Shown here piece by piece: positions 23,568 to 34,898 of a stretch of DNA of 64,000 nt (positions are counted from its first letter, which is position 1; the number at the start of each line of letters is the position of its first letter). The stretch is taken from assembly GCA_007570785.1 (NCBI GenBank), contig ML662442.1, positions 37,459,818 through 37,523,817 of the forward strand. Reading direction: 5' to 3'. Source of the DNA: Antilocapra americana. Its lineage: Eukaryota; Chordata; Mammalia; Artiodactyla; Antilocapridae. The notes beneath the pieces were generated by a model that was not told the DNA's origin, did no database searches, and saw nothing but the letters and a program-made list of their open reading frames with translations. The translations under genes were made by a program, and so were the position numbers.

Positions 23568-24412
23568 TAAAATTCAGCACTCATAAAACTAAGATCATGG
23601 CATCTGGTCCCATCACTTCATGACAAATAGATGGGGAAACAGTGACAGACTTTATTTTTTTTTGGACTCTGTAATCACTGCAGATGGTGACTGCAGACAT
23701 AAAATTAAAAGACACTTGCTCCTTGGAAGAAAAGCTGTGACCAACCTAGACAGCATATTAAAAAGCAGAGACATTACTTTGCCAACAAAGATCCATCTAG
23801 TCAAAGCTATGGTTTTTCCAATAGTCATGTACAGACTTGAGAGTTGGACTATAAAGAAAGTTGAGCGCTGAAGATCTGATGATTTTGAACTATGGTGTTG
23901 GAAAAGACTCTGAGAGTCCTTTGGACTCCAAGTAGATCAAACCAGTCAATCTTAAAGGAAATCAGTCCTGAATATTCATTGGAAGTACTGATGCTGAATC
24001 TGAAACTCCAGTACTTTGGCCATATGATCTGAAGAGCTGAATCATTAGAAAAGACCCTGATGCTGAGAAAGATTGAAGGCAGGAGGAGAAGAGGATGACA
24101 GAGAATGAGCTGGCTGGATGGTATCACTGACTCTATAGACATGAGTTTGAATAAGCTCCAGGAGTTGGTGATGGACAGGGAAGGCTGGTGTACTGCAGTC
24201 CATAGGGTCACAAAGAGTCTGACACAACTGAGGGACTGAACTGAACTGAATGTATCACAATGACTCATCAATTGTAACAAATGGGACACACTGTTAGTAA
24301 TTTGGGGGAGGCTGTGTGTAAGGAAATGGGGAATGGAAAACTTTATTTTCTGTTTAATTTTTCTGTGAACCTAAAACTGCTATAAAAATAGTTTATTAGT
24401 TAAAAAATAAAG

Positions 24413-25324
24413 AATCAAGCCAGCTGTTTCAGTAAGTTGTCTCTCAGAAAAGAATATCCAGTGTTTTGACATGGTCTTGGAATAACTATAATCTGTGGTA
24501 CATTATTGTTTTTCTAGGACCTTTGACTAATGTGACTCTGTATGTTAATTCTGTGGTGAAAATATCCACAAGTTTGCAGTGGTAAACTGGGACGTTTTCA
24601 GGACCTATGACAGTGACGATAAGTGATTTCTCTTTGAATGTTTGGTGCCCATTGTCCCCAGTGCCAAGAGTCTCAGTACCTCTGTTCCCCCTTCCCAGCA
24701 CACCACCCCTGTACTAACACAGCCTGCTCCCAGTGGTGGAATGGCATTGGCTTCTCTGCCCCCAAAACTTGGCCTCTTTGAGCTTTTTTTCCTCTTTTTC
24801 ATGTGCAAGAGAAAGAGTGTTAGAGTACTACTTAGTTCCTATAAGACAGTCTGCTCCCACCCCCAGAGTGCATTCATGCTGAGCAGAGAGTTGTAATTGT
24901 GCATGCCTTGCCACTGGGCAGCCCAGGAGAGTACCCAAACTGAGGGTAAATCAGAGCTCAGAGTGAACTCTAGTATTAATGGCTTCACAAGAAGCTGTAA
25001 GACTGGGCCTTGAAGAAGGGTCAGGGAGGGATGTGACAGTACTATCTGTGCAGACACATTGATCCTGAGCTTCCAGCCCCATACACAGGCCACATCCCAG
25101 GCATCCAGTATGACTAGGTCAGCCTGCAGGAGGGTCAAAATCCCAGACAGTCCTCACTGTGAGAGCAGATGGCAGAAGACATGTGGCACATTCCTGGAGT
25201 TCTCCCCTCAAGTGTACCAAGCCTTTCCCAATGTCTTGTGCTGCTCTACAAAGACTCCCTGCCAACCTGGTTTTCCACCTACCTCTGCCACCTTTAGCTG
25301 AGTATAGGTAGAACTGTTGATTAT
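24413..25324. other. Unassigned stretch
   Basis: No repeat or exon recognised. Overlapping frames on both strands at 24605-24896 share one GC-richer patch and have no domain signature. Confidence 0.4.
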
Positions 25325-25543
25325 TTTTTATTTCATTTATCTGTCTGTGTTGGTTGCAGCACTCAGGATCTCTTGTTGCATCATGCAGGATCTCTCGTTG
25401 CAGAGCACTAACTCTCTAGTTATAGCACTCAGCCTTAGTTGCTCTGCAATATGTGGGATCTTAGTTCCCTGACCAGGCATCGAACCAACATCCTCTGCAT
25501 TACAAGGTGGATGCTTAACCACTGGACCACAAATGGAAGTCCC
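25325..25543 (-). repeat. CHR-type SINE
   Basis: GATCTCTTGTTGCATCATGC, TTAGTTGCTCTGCAATATG, TTCCCTGACCAGGCATCGAA and CCACTGGACCACAAATGGAA follow the reverse-oriented CHR order, moderately diverged. Confidence 0.78.
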
Positions 25544-26415
25544 AGTAGAACTGTTCTTTAGCTCGTCTGTCTTCTTTTCCCTTCTGTAGCTCTTTTTTTT
25601 TTTTTTTTTACAGTTTTCTAATTTATAAACTAAAGTTATAATTGGGAAGAGGACATTCAAGAAAGTTCACCTTATCTGAGTGAAGCTGACAAGTAGAGCA
25701 GAGCTCAAAAGTGGTCTGTTAGTAAGCATGCATCCCCTCAATGTGAATCAATGGCTTCACATGCATCAGAATCCATACTTGATACATAAGACAAAATAGT
25801 GCATGAGAAAATGCCTTCAAGAAGCTCGTAGTCCATGGGAGAGACAGACACTAAAGAGATGATTGGAATTCCAGTTCCAGTATCTATGTATTAAATCATT
25901 CCCATTTGAGGTAATTTAGACTCAGGAAGTAGAAAGGATAGAGCTTGAGGATGAGTGCAGACAGGGGAGATACTGTGAATGGGGAAGCTAAAATGGAGGC
26001 ATTTTTATTGCAATGGGAGAGAGAGAGCAGAGAAACTGGGAGCCTCTCTCAGGAGAGAGGGAAGTACAGATGTTTACCAGATTGGTGATCAGAAAGGAAG
26101 TGCATCAAGTTATCATGGACAGAGCAAAGGCTTTAGCCTTCTGCAAGAGTGAGGAAGTTGAGATACTTGTGTGTAGTCAAGCTTCCCAGCCTTCCAAGCT
26201 ATTTTGAATTAATGAGAGCTGGAAGTTAGGAGCCAACAATTTCAAGATATAAAATCAGAAAGCCTTTGAACATTTGGGTAGCAAAGCAGACACAAAAGAG
26301 AATCCCTTTTATTGGGCAAAATATCTATGAGAAAGTAAAATTTTCACTTATAAGGGTTTCATTGAAACAGCCAAGGAAAAGAGAGCTAAAAGATTTCCCT
26401 CTTAAATGAAAAACA
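25544..26415. other. Unassigned stretch
   Basis: An oligo-T run at 25591-25609; otherwise nothing recognised. Confidence 0.4.
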
Positions 26416-27548
26416 ATTATTATATATCAACACATATGTGGAATCTGAAAAAATGATATATATGATTTTATTTACAAAATAGAAATAGAGACACAGAGGC
26501 AGAGAACAATCCAGTATGGATACCAAGTAGGAAGGGGGGTGGTGGTGGTGGAATGAAGTAGGAGATTGGGATTGACCTATATATACTATTAATACTATAT
26601 ATAAAATCTATAACTAGTGAGAACATACTGTACAACAGAGGAAACTCTACTCAGTGCTCTGTGGTGACCTAAATGGGAAGGAAATCCAAAAACAAGGGGG
26701 TATATGTGCATGTATAGCTGATTCACTTTGCTGTACAGGGGAAACTGTTGTTGTTTAGTTTCTCAGTCATGTCTGACTCTTTGTGACCCATGGACTATAG
26801 CATACAAGCCTTCCCTGTCCTTCACTGTCTCCCAGGGCTTGCTCAAACTCATCCAACCAATGTTGGTGATGCCATCCAAGCATCTCGTTCTCTGTCATCC
26901 CCTTCTTCTCCTGCCTTCAATCTTTCCCAGTGTCAGGGTCTTTTCTAATGAATTGGTCCTATGCATCAGGTGGCCAAAGTATCGGAGCTTCAGCTTCAGC
27001 ATCAGTCCTGCCAATGAATATTCATGGTTGATTTCCTTTAGGATTGATTGGTTTGATCTGCTTTCTGTTCAAGGAACTCTCAAGAGTTTTCTCCAGCACC
27101 ACGATTTGAAGGCATCAATTCTTTGTTGTTCAGCTTTCTTTATGGTCCAGCTCTCACATCTGTACATGACTACTGGAAAAACCAGCTTTGACTAGACAGA
27201 CCTTTATTGGCAAGTGGCTTTTAATTTCATGGCTGCAGTCACCAACTATGGTGATTTTGGAGCCCCCCAAAATAAACTCTGCCACTGTTTCCATTTTTTC
27301 CCCATTTATTTGCCATGAAGTAATGGGACTGGATGCCATGATCTTTGTTTTTTGAATGCTGAGTTTTAAGTCAGCTCTTTTACTCTTCTCTTTCACCTTC
27401 ACCAAGAGGCTCTTTAGTTCCTCTTCACTTTCTGCCATTAGAGTGGTATCATCTGCATATCTGAGGTTGCTGATATTCCTCTCAGCAATCTTGATTCCAG
27501 CTTGTGATTCATCCAGCTCAGTATTTCACATCATGTTCTCTTCCATGT

Positions 27549-27677
27549 GGGCTTCCTTGGTGGCTCAGCTGGTAAAGAATCTGCCTGCATGCAGGAGACC
27601 TGGGTTTAATCCCTGAGTTGGAAAGATCCCCTGGAGAAGGGAAAGGCAACCCATTCCAATATTCTGGCCTGGAGAAT
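27549..27677 (+). repeat. Partial Bov-tA SINE inside BovB
   Basis: A clean tRNA-like head (GGGCTTCCTTGGTGGCTCAG) and part of the Bov-A body stop at GGCCTGGAGAATC, where BovB resumes at ACTCTGCATATAAG. The SINE lacks its 3' half and I see no target-site duplication, so it may have been trimmed after insertion. Confidence 0.88.
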
Positions 27678-28153
27678 CACTCTGCATATAAGTTAAATAA
27701 GCAAGATGATAATATTGATGTATTCCTTTCCCAATTTGAACCAGTCCATTTTTCCATGCCCAGTTCTAACCATTGCTTCTTGCTTCCTGCATACAGATTT
27801 CTCAGGAGGCAGGTAAGGTGGTCTGGTATTCCCATCTCTTTAAGAATGTTCCACAGTTTGTTGTTGTGTTCCACACAGTCAAAGGCTTTGGCGTAGTCAA
27901 TGAAGTGGAAGTAGATGTTTTTTCTGGAATTCTCTTGCTTTTTCTATGATTTGTTTGATCTCTGGTTCCTCTGCCTTTTCTAAATCCAGTTGTTCTTCTG
28001 GAAATTCTCAGTTCATGTATACTTGAAGCCTATCTTGAAGGATTTTGAGCATTACCTCCTAGCATGTGAAATGAGCACAATTGTATGGTAGTTTGAACAT
28101 TCTTTGGCATTGCCTTTCTTTGGGATTGGAATGAAAACTGACCTTTTCCAGTC

Positions 28154-28528
28154 CTATGGCCTTTGCTGAGTTTTCAAAATTTGCTGGGATATTGAGTGCA
28201 GTACTTTAACAGCATCATCTTTTAGGATTTGAAGTAGCTCAATTGGAATTCCATCATCTCCACTAGTTTTGTTTGTAGTAATGCTTCCTAAGGCCCACTT
28301 GACTTCACACTCCAGAATGTCTGGCTCTAGGAGAGTGACCACACCATAGTCCTTATCCAGGTCATTAAGACCTTTTTTGTATAGTTCTGTATATTCTTGC
28401 CACCTCTTCTTAATCTTTTCTGCTTCCATTAGGTACTTGCTGTTTCTGTCCTTTATTGAGCCCATCTTTGCATGAAATGTTCCCTTGGTATCTCCCATTT
28501 TCTTAAAGAGATCTCTAGTCGTTCCCAT
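28154..28528 (-). pseudogene. BovB reverse transcriptase N-terminal fragment
   Basis: A 124-codon minus frame containing LEPDILECEVKWALGSI and NKTSGDDGIPIELLQILKDD, the start of the RTE reverse transcriptase (fingers region). Truncated upstream by the insertion boundary at 28682 and out of frame with the downstream RT traces. Confidence 0.85.
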
Positions 28529-28742
28529 TCTCTTGTTTTCCTCTTTTCCTTTGCCTTGTTCACTAAGAAGGCTTTCTTTTCTCTCCTTGCTAGTCTCTGG
28601 AACTCTGCATTCAGTTGGGTGTATCTTTCCCTCTCTTATTTGCCTTTTGCTTTTCTTCTTTCCTTAGCTATTTGTAATATTAACAGGAGAAACTAACACA
28701 ACATTGTAAAGCAACAATACTCCAATAAAATTTTATAAAGAT

Positions 28743-29285
28743 TTTCTCTTAGATATATATTAATCATAAAATGTATATTACTATTAATGCAGAATGTTAT
28801 TAATACTCTGTTTATCTAATATCTCATCTTTATTATTCTATTTTAGTGAATGTAATAAAAAGTGTCACTTATAACCTCCCCTACTCAATCTATATTTTCA
28901 AATAAGGTGTTAATTTCCTAGCTATTGTATTCTCTAGGGGTTGTGGGTTTCTGGCGCCTATGTTACAGAGCTGGAGAGAAATTTTACAGTAGATACTATT
29001 GGAGAACAAAGAAAGGCAAGTCCATGTTGATCAGGAGAATTCGAGGGTATCTTCGCAGGAGGTGATTTTTTTACGCTGGGTGTTGAAGGATGAGATGACA
29101 TTGCCGGGAGACAAAGAAGCAGACATCATAGCCTTTTTCACATCATGGTCTTTTTCTTGGTCTCCTCCATAAGACCATTCTGCCCTTTTGGGGTTGTGTC
29201 TCCAATATAAGAGAGCTGAGTAAGAGTGTCAGAGAGTAGTAGGATCAACATTAACAAATCACCTCTATCTACATAACCTCATTTG
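28743..29285. other. Unassigned AT-rich stretch
   Basis: AT-rich with TTAATA-like words in the first 150 bases. No family recognised. Confidence 0.4.
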
Positions 29286-29455
29286 AATTTCACAAAACCC
29301 TGTGCAATAAATGCAAAAAGCTCAATTTGTAAATGAGGAAACTGATGCCCAAAGAAGCTGAAAAATTTGCCTAAAATCATGCAGATAATAAGGAATGGAG
29401 CCAGGATTTCAACCTGATCTTTCAGTGCTCAAACCTATATACTTTCAATACTGGT
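29286..29455 (-). repeat. MIR or MIR-like fragment
   Basis: TTTGTAAATGAGGAAACTGA, CAAAGAAGCTGAAAAATTTG and GGAGCCAGGATTTCAACCTG are reverse-oriented MIR core words. Confidence 0.65.
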
Positions 29456-30454
29456 TTACTGTTACCCTACACATGTCAGAAGGAATACACCATATCAGCA
29501 TGGATGTGTTCTACTATAACCAAAAAAAAAAAAAAAAAAACAAACCCAGCTAGATGACATTTGGAACTATTTTGGAATGGAAAAATCCATTATTTGAAAT
29601 CTTAAAAAAAATATTTTGACGTAAAAATGACTCCAATAAATGACGATAAGCAAGGCAAGTGGGGAGAGAGACAGGGCTAATGCCAGCATTACATATTTAG
29701 AATAATGCTAGTTGAACCAACTTTTACAAACACCAAGGAAAAGTAAAGAGAGCATCAGAAATCAATAACACAATTTTAGTGTCAGCTGCATTTAAGTGAG
29801 ACAGCTCTGACTCATTCAACATGTGATGTCAGGCCAAGCAGGTTTAAAGGGGCAAAAATATACTTTGGGGGAAAGCTGAAGGATAAATTTGAATATACTA
29901 CCTTGGCAACTCGCCCCTGTGGACTGAGATAAAAGAAATCATGAGACTTTCTTGGAATGCTGAGGAGTCCGTATCCTTTCTTAAATCTTCAGAGCAGGAC
30001 AGAGCATACATTGCCCTGTGTGGAAAACCAAGGCCATATTCAAATCACTGATGACAAAAAGAAGATGAATTCTAGAAAGCCAGAAAGGGAGAAAGTCCTA
30101 GGGACCAAAACAGGAAGTGTTCTTAAAGCCCCAGTACGTTTAATTCCTACAGGGAAGGAGTGATCTATAGCAGCACAGAAGGAATATCTTAAATGCCAAG
30201 AAGAAGAGGGTCTCTGATGGTTCTTAGTGGTCCAGTCTGCAGTTGATAGTTTTTCCCTCCCTCAGGAAGGATCTCCTGTTATATCAGGTTAATCCCTTGT
30301 TATATACAATTGAACCAACTTTTCTCTGTCCTTGGAGTCCTTCATTTTTCTTTTCTCATCCTTTGTCTTCTTGATCTAACATCTGTGGCTGGATCCCTTT
30401 GGTATTGCTGTTGGGAGACAGGGTTGACTTTATATCACAAAAGTGATGCTGCTG
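29456..30454. other. Unassigned 1-kb stretch
   Basis: Carries a 20-base oligo-A at 29521-29540. No body of a retroposon was recognised next to it. Confidence 0.4.
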
Positions 30455-30463
30455 TTCTACTCT

Positions 30464-31214
30464 GTTGTTGTTCAGTCACTCAGTCATGTTAGACTCTTTG
30501 CATCTCCATGAACTGCAGCACGCCAGGCTTCCTTGTCCTTTACTATCTCCCAGAGCTTGCTCAAACTTACGTCCATTGAGTCAGTGATGCCATCCAATCA
30601 TCTCATCCTCTGCTGCCCCCTCCTCCTCCTGCCCTCAATCTTTCCCAGCACCAGGGTCTTTTCCAGTGAGTCAGCTTTTCGCATCAGGTGGCCAAAGGAT
30701 TGGAGCTTCAGCTTTAGCACCTGTCCTTCCAGTGAATATTCAGAGTTGATTTCCTTTAGGATTGACAGGTTTGACCTCCTTGCAGTCCAAAGGACTTTCA
30801 AGAGTCTTTTCCAGCACCACAGTTTGAAAGGATTAATTCTTCAGTGATCAGTCTTCTTTATGGGCCAACTGTCACATCCGTACATGACTACTGAAAAAAT
30901 CATGGCTTTCACTATATAGACCTTTGTTGGCAAAGTAATGTCTCTGCTCCTTAATACACTGTCTAGGTTTGTCATAGCTATTCTTCCAAGGAGCAAGTGT
31001 CTTTTAATTTTGTGGCTACAGCCACTGTCTGTATTGATTTTGGAGCCCAAGAAAATGAAAATGTGCCACTGTTCCTATCTATTTGCCATGAAATGATGGG
31101 ACTGGAGACTGTGATCTTAGTTTTTTGAATGTTGAGTTTTAAGCTAGCTTTTTATTCTCCTCTTTCACCCTCATCAAGAGGTTCTTTAGTTCCTTTTCAC
31201 TTTCTGCCATTATA
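30464..31214 (-). mobile_element. BovB 3' end with target-site duplication
   Basis: Begins TGTTGTTCAGTCACTCAGTC (tail) and is 5'-truncated at CACTTTCTGCCATTATA. TTCTACTCT flanks it at 30455-30463 and 31215-31223, a 9-bp duplication. Minus-frame traces at 30598-30801 and 30841-31050 show the BovB C-terminal region, including RDITLPTKVYIVKAM. Confidence 0.93.
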
Positions 31215-31223
31215 TTCTACTCT

Positions 31224-33164
31224 AAGAGGCACAATTTGACCCAAGACTCTCTAGAGCCCTGTGACAGAAGGTATAGGTTTTATTTTATTGTTTGCATTTG
31301 TTGTCATCCTTGAATAAAATGATGCTTTATCCAACAACATTCATGAGTTTCTTCCCTAAGTTGTAAAAATTTCTGTTACAAAGGTTACTTTTCTGACTAT
31401 TATTTCTCCCTACAGAATTTCATGAAGCTCCTATACTAGAAAAGCTTGTTAAGATGGGCTATGAGATTCCAGCAGGCCAGAGAAGATGGCTCCAAGGCAA
31501 AAGATAGGTGTGCATGATTTGGTTTATAGCTAAATTTATAGTAAATTCTGAAGCTGTGTCTTCAGGTACTGGAAGCCCCAGGCAGGGGAAACTTTAGAAT
31601 GGGCACTTTGCTTCCTCAGAGTGAACCAAGCTTAAGTCGTTGCTGGCTCCCAGTGTGCCTTCCAGCTATAAAGTGGCTGCCAAAGGCCACATCAACTTAA
31701 CTACACCAGTAACTGCCGGGGTTATTGAGCCAGTGAGCTCAGTGTCCTTGCGATGTCTCTGGGCTGACAGACCTGGCCAACTGGGGACTGTAACCATGGG
31801 CCACACATCTTACTTTAAGCCATTCAGGCTTCCTATCTCCAACACCCTCTTATTAGATAAACAGGGCCTTGGGTGGTCGTGAAATAACCAATTTTCTTTT
31901 GGAATTCATTCTGTCTTATCATCTAGGAAGGGGCAAACCCATCCATATTTATGGTGCAGGCTCTCAGGAGACTGGGAGTGATTCATCTCCACTGTAAAAT
32001 GAAGGGTTCTGCAGGGTATGAAATGCTGTTGTTCAACCAGAAAAACCCTAGATTGTTTATTCTCTTTCACTTTATTGCATTTTTTTAATACAAAGTTACC
32101 CATCTTTGTTTTTACAAAGCAGACAGGGAGGAAGCTGCCATATGACAGCTGGGTCCCCACCTCCACCTGACGCATTATCACCTTGTGGTGAAGTCTGTCC
32201 CAGCCTGGAGTGCATCCTTTCACATCTTTCTCAAAGTGCTTCCACATACATACCAGCACGCAGACATCAGTGCAGCAGTGGGCCATCAGTCTACCTCTTC
32301 CTGCGGGCACCTCCAAACTTCCCAGTTTGAAATCAAGTTTTTTACATTTCCTTCATCCTATGCGTGCCCTGGGTGCTCAGCATTTCAGTTAGTATCCGAT
32401 CTGCTGTGGAAATATGATGAAAAGCAGTAAAGGAGACCCCATGGAGGGATGGGCTCCTGGAGTCAGTGCTCTCTGCTCCCTGAGGGGCCAGTGGCCAAGT
32501 AAATCATGTTGCTGAGTCCCTGTCTTGTCTGGGCTTGTTGAAGGTGTGAGGGCTGACACAATGAGATAGCTCTGTTGACCCTACTACAAAAAGCAGAATC
32601 TGGAGACTTCTGAGCCAGCAGGAGAAGCTGGGGAGAGGATGGTTGCTCTCCCTTGACAGCTGGTTCTGGAATATTCTGCAACAGTGAGGGGATTATTCAG
32701 GACTCTTACTTCTCCACCTGAGTCTCCAGCTGATGCAGTGCCAGGGCTCATTAGCACTTCCACTAGAGGCGAACCCTTGCTGCGAGAGGAGGTGAGAGCA
32801 GTCAATTTTGCCACTCATTAGCAACTCTGGACAGATGGGAAGTGGTGGGAAGGTTGAAGCTATTGGCAAAATGAGAGTCTGCTTCTCTGGGGGCACAGTT
32901 ATCCATTCTAGTCCTTTTGCCATCAGCTGGTCTCCCAGAGTTGACTGTCCGCTAGTCTCACAGAGCAATGAGCAAGGCAGTCCTTTTTTTAAAGTATTAG
33001 TTACTTTATATAATAACTCAGTGAGTCACCAATATCTTGATCCTCTAGGTAATGGTGAGACTGCAGGAGGAAAAATATCTCATGTAAATCAGACATCACA
33101 ACTATCCTAGTTGTTGTCTTATTCTGGACTAAAGGGCAGATTGTATTCAGAAGTAGTTTGTGGT
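31224..33164. other. Unassigned 1.9-kb stretch
   Basis: No repeat family recognised. It contains the longest frame in the window not explained by a repeat (minus, 31906-32316, 136 codons), which has no recognisable domain. Several shorter frames overlap it on the other strand (32106-32430). Confidence 0.4.
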
Positions 33165-33478
33165 AAATTATATGTAACATAAAACTTTCCATTTTAACCA
33201 TTTTCAAGTGTACAGTTCTGTGACATTGAGTACATTGACAAGGTTCTGCAACCATCACTATCATCCATTACTAGAACTTTTTCATCAATCCAAACTGAAA
33301 CTGTGAGCCCATTTAACAATAACCTCTTATTCCCCCTCTCCTCAGCCCCTTGATACCACCGGTTCTACTTTCTGCTCTATGAATTCGACTCTTTAGGTAC
33401 CTTATCTAGTGGAATCAGAAAATACATGTCCTTCTTTGTCTGCCTCATTTCACTTGGCATAGTGTTGTCAACTATCAA
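33165..33478 (-). mobile_element. L1M fragment
   Basis: TTTTAACCATTTTCAAGTG, GTTCTGCAACCATCACTATC and TTTCACTTGGCATAGTGTT are the reverse of an old L1 segment also present at 37522-38980. It ends exactly where the inverted duplication starts. Confidence 0.7.
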
Positions 33479-33771
33479 TGCCACCTTGGGGCAGCCAATT
33501 CCCTGAATGCAGGGTTTGCAAATAAAATATAGGACACCCAGTCAATTTTAATTTTAGATAAGCAACTAATGCATTTTTAGTATAAGTGAATACAAATTTT
33601 TAGTATGTTTCTGCAGCATTCTGTTAAACATACCTATACTAAGAATCTATTTGCTGTTTATCTGAAATAAAATGTTTCTGGGTATGCTGTATTTTATCTG
33701 CTAATTCTGACAGCCTTACTTGAATGCAACAGGTTGTAAGTGCCAGAGCTCCTCAGAGAAGGGAGAAATCA
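33479..33771 (+). repeat. Left arm of a 2.4-kb inverted duplication
   Basis: This 293-base arm, from ATGCCACCTTGGGG to GGGAGAAATCA, is the reverse complement of 34899-35850 once the L1 in that arm is set aside. Matching blocks include GAGCTCCTCAGAGAAGGG, AAGGCTGTCAGAATTAGC (reverse) and CCAATTCCCTGAATG. By eye the arms agree at roughly nine bases in ten. The arm itself contains a foldback element (33511-33715). Confidence 0.88.
33511..33715. repeat. Foldback (MITE-like) interspersed repeat, copy 1
   Basis: Left half (AAATAAAATATAGGACACCC, TAGATAAGCAACTAATGC, TTTTTAGTATAAG) is an imperfect reverse complement of the right half (ACTAAGAATC, GCTGTTTATCTGAAAT, CTGTATTTTATCTGC). Related copies occur in the other arm and at 56166-57187. 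Palindromic shape suggests a nonautonomous DNA transposon; the family name is not known to me with confidence. Confidence 0.65.
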
Positions 33772-34354
33772 TGCTCAAACTCATGTCCATCAAGTCAGTA
33801 ATGCCATCCAGCCATCTTATCCTCTGTCATCCCCTTCTCCTCCTGTCCTCAATCTTTCCCAGCATCAGGGTCTTTTCAAATGAGTCAGTTTTTTGCATCA
33901 GGTGGCCAAAATATTGGAGTTTCAGCTTCAGAATCAGTCCTTTCAATGAATATTCAGGACTGATTTCCTTTAGGATGGACTGGTCTGATCTTACATTCCA
34001 AGTGGGACAGTCTCCATCCCACTGTTCAGAAGCTTTTGCTGTCCTTTTTCACTATAATACAACTTCTACCACACAAAAACTCTGAATGATCAAGCCTGGT
34101 CCCTGGTCCCGAAGTTAAATCTTCTTTGGAGATAACAAATCTGACACCGCTCACTGTAAGCTATCAGGACCAGATGCCATGATCTTTGTTTTTTGAATGT
34201 TGAATTTTAAGCCAGCTTTTTCACTCTCCTCTTTCACCCTCATCAAGAGGCTCTTTAGTTCTTCTTTGTTTTCTCCCACAAGGGTGGTGTCATGTGCATA
34301 TATGAGGTTATTGATATTTCTGACGGCAATCTTGATTTCAGCTTGTGCTTCTGG
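33772..34354 (-). mobile_element. BovB fragments flanking an ERV LTR end
   Basis: 33772-34040 and 34167-34354 are two BovB pieces in the same orientation, but about 300 bases of BovB are missing between them and the 3' tail is absent, cut at the inverted-duplication arm. An LTR 3' end occupies 34041-34166. Confidence 0.82.
34041..34166 (+). mobile_element. ERV LTR 3'-end fragment
   Basis: GATCAAGCCTGGTCCCTGGTCC, TTAAATCTTCTTTGGAGA and CACTGTAAGCTATCA match the last 125 bases of the LTR at 42785-43432. Only the LTR terminus is present, embedded in BovB, so it arrived by rearrangement or was left after a deletion. Confidence 0.8.
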
Positions 34355-34898
34355 CGTTACTCAGTTCCCATCATCGCTCATCTACCAAACCAACATTTTA
34401 AACAAGAATGTATGATTTCTAACTGTACTGCATGTGTGCTTCATTCTCCTGTGCAGAATTCTGGTAGCAAAATATTACTAAAGACTGACAGATAAAATAA
34501 CAAAAGATTTGGAAATAGGCAAAAAGATCACTGGCTGTCTTTTCAGTAATGTGCTGGGCCCTATTTAGTGAGCTTGAATCTCTCTAATGATCAAGCAATT
34601 TCACAACCCCAGTAGAAGTAGAAGTTGAAGAAAACTGAGAGTAATGGTTCTTATCCACAGCAGTGCCAATGAATATTGTCCTGTAGAGCTAAATTGCTTC
34701 TGCATGTTTGTCTGTATCTGTTTTCTTCAGATTCACCTTTGAGTCTGTTTTAACATCTTCCTGGTACCCTAGTTAATTAAAATATCTAATGTGTTAATTT
34801 CAAATTTGTATGAAAGTGTGATTTTATCTTTTTGGAAGTTATACCTCAGGAAGTTCAACTCGAATTCAGCTAGCAGTTAAACTTCCCAGGCTCCACAG
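34355..34898. other. Unassigned spacer between the inverted arms
   Basis: No repeat recognised. It forms part of the loop of the inverted duplication. Confidence 0.45.

Larger units (their letters stand above)
21294..24250 (+). mobile_element. BovB (RTE) 3' part, split by young L1
   Basis: The left piece (21294-21367) contains CTCTTGATGAAAG twice in tandem and GAGAGTGAAAAAGTTGGC. The right piece (from 23568) continues AAACTAAGATCATGGCATC and runs to GACACAACTGAGGGACTGAA with a short repeated CTGAA tail. Coding trace on the plus strand at 23620-23871 shows the BovB C-terminal region. Its 3' tail joins L1M exactly at 24250/24251. Confidence 0.9.
19872..24412 (+). mobile_element. L1M (ancient L1) 3' half, host of a multi-layer nest
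   Basis: Host segments are 19872-20460, 20774-21000 and 24251-24412. They read in order through ORF2 C-terminal traces (AAAAGATGCTCACCATCATA, GGTATTTACCCAGAAGAG) to the 3' UTR (GTAACAAATGGGACACAC, CTGTGAACCTAAAACTGC) and an AAAATAAAG end. The pieces are continuous in L1 coordinates, so everything between them was inserted later: CHR SINE, Bov-tA and BovB, the BovB carrying a younger L1. Confidence 0.78.
26747..28682 (-). mobile_element. BovB (RTE) LINE inserted in L1; longest copy here
   Basis: About 1.8 kb of BovB excluding its inner SINE. The left end is the BovB tail; the right end is 5'-truncated at CTTAGCTATTTGTAATATT. The L1 host reads ACAGGGGAAACT at 26735-26746 and ACAGGAGAAACT at 28683-28694, a 12-bp target-site duplication with one mismatch. 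Minus-strand RT traces lie at 28154-28528, 27677-27874 and 27154-27438. Confidence 0.92.
26416..28742 (+). mobile_element. L1 3' end, split by BovB
   Basis: Host pieces 26416-26746 (AACACATATGTGGAATCTG, CAGAGGAAACTCTACTCAG, TGTATAGCTGATTCACTTTG) and 28683-28742 (AACTAACACAACATTGTAAA, CTCCAATAAAATTTTATAAA) are adjacent parts of one older L1 3' UTR ending at its A-rich tail. The BovB between them is younger. Confidence 0.82.

Noticed and set aside
31906..32316. 136-codon minus-strand open frame as a possible novel gene
   Set aside because: No recognisable domain, no clear splice signals or promoter, and several overlapping frames on the other strand. Frames of this length occur by chance in 64 kb.
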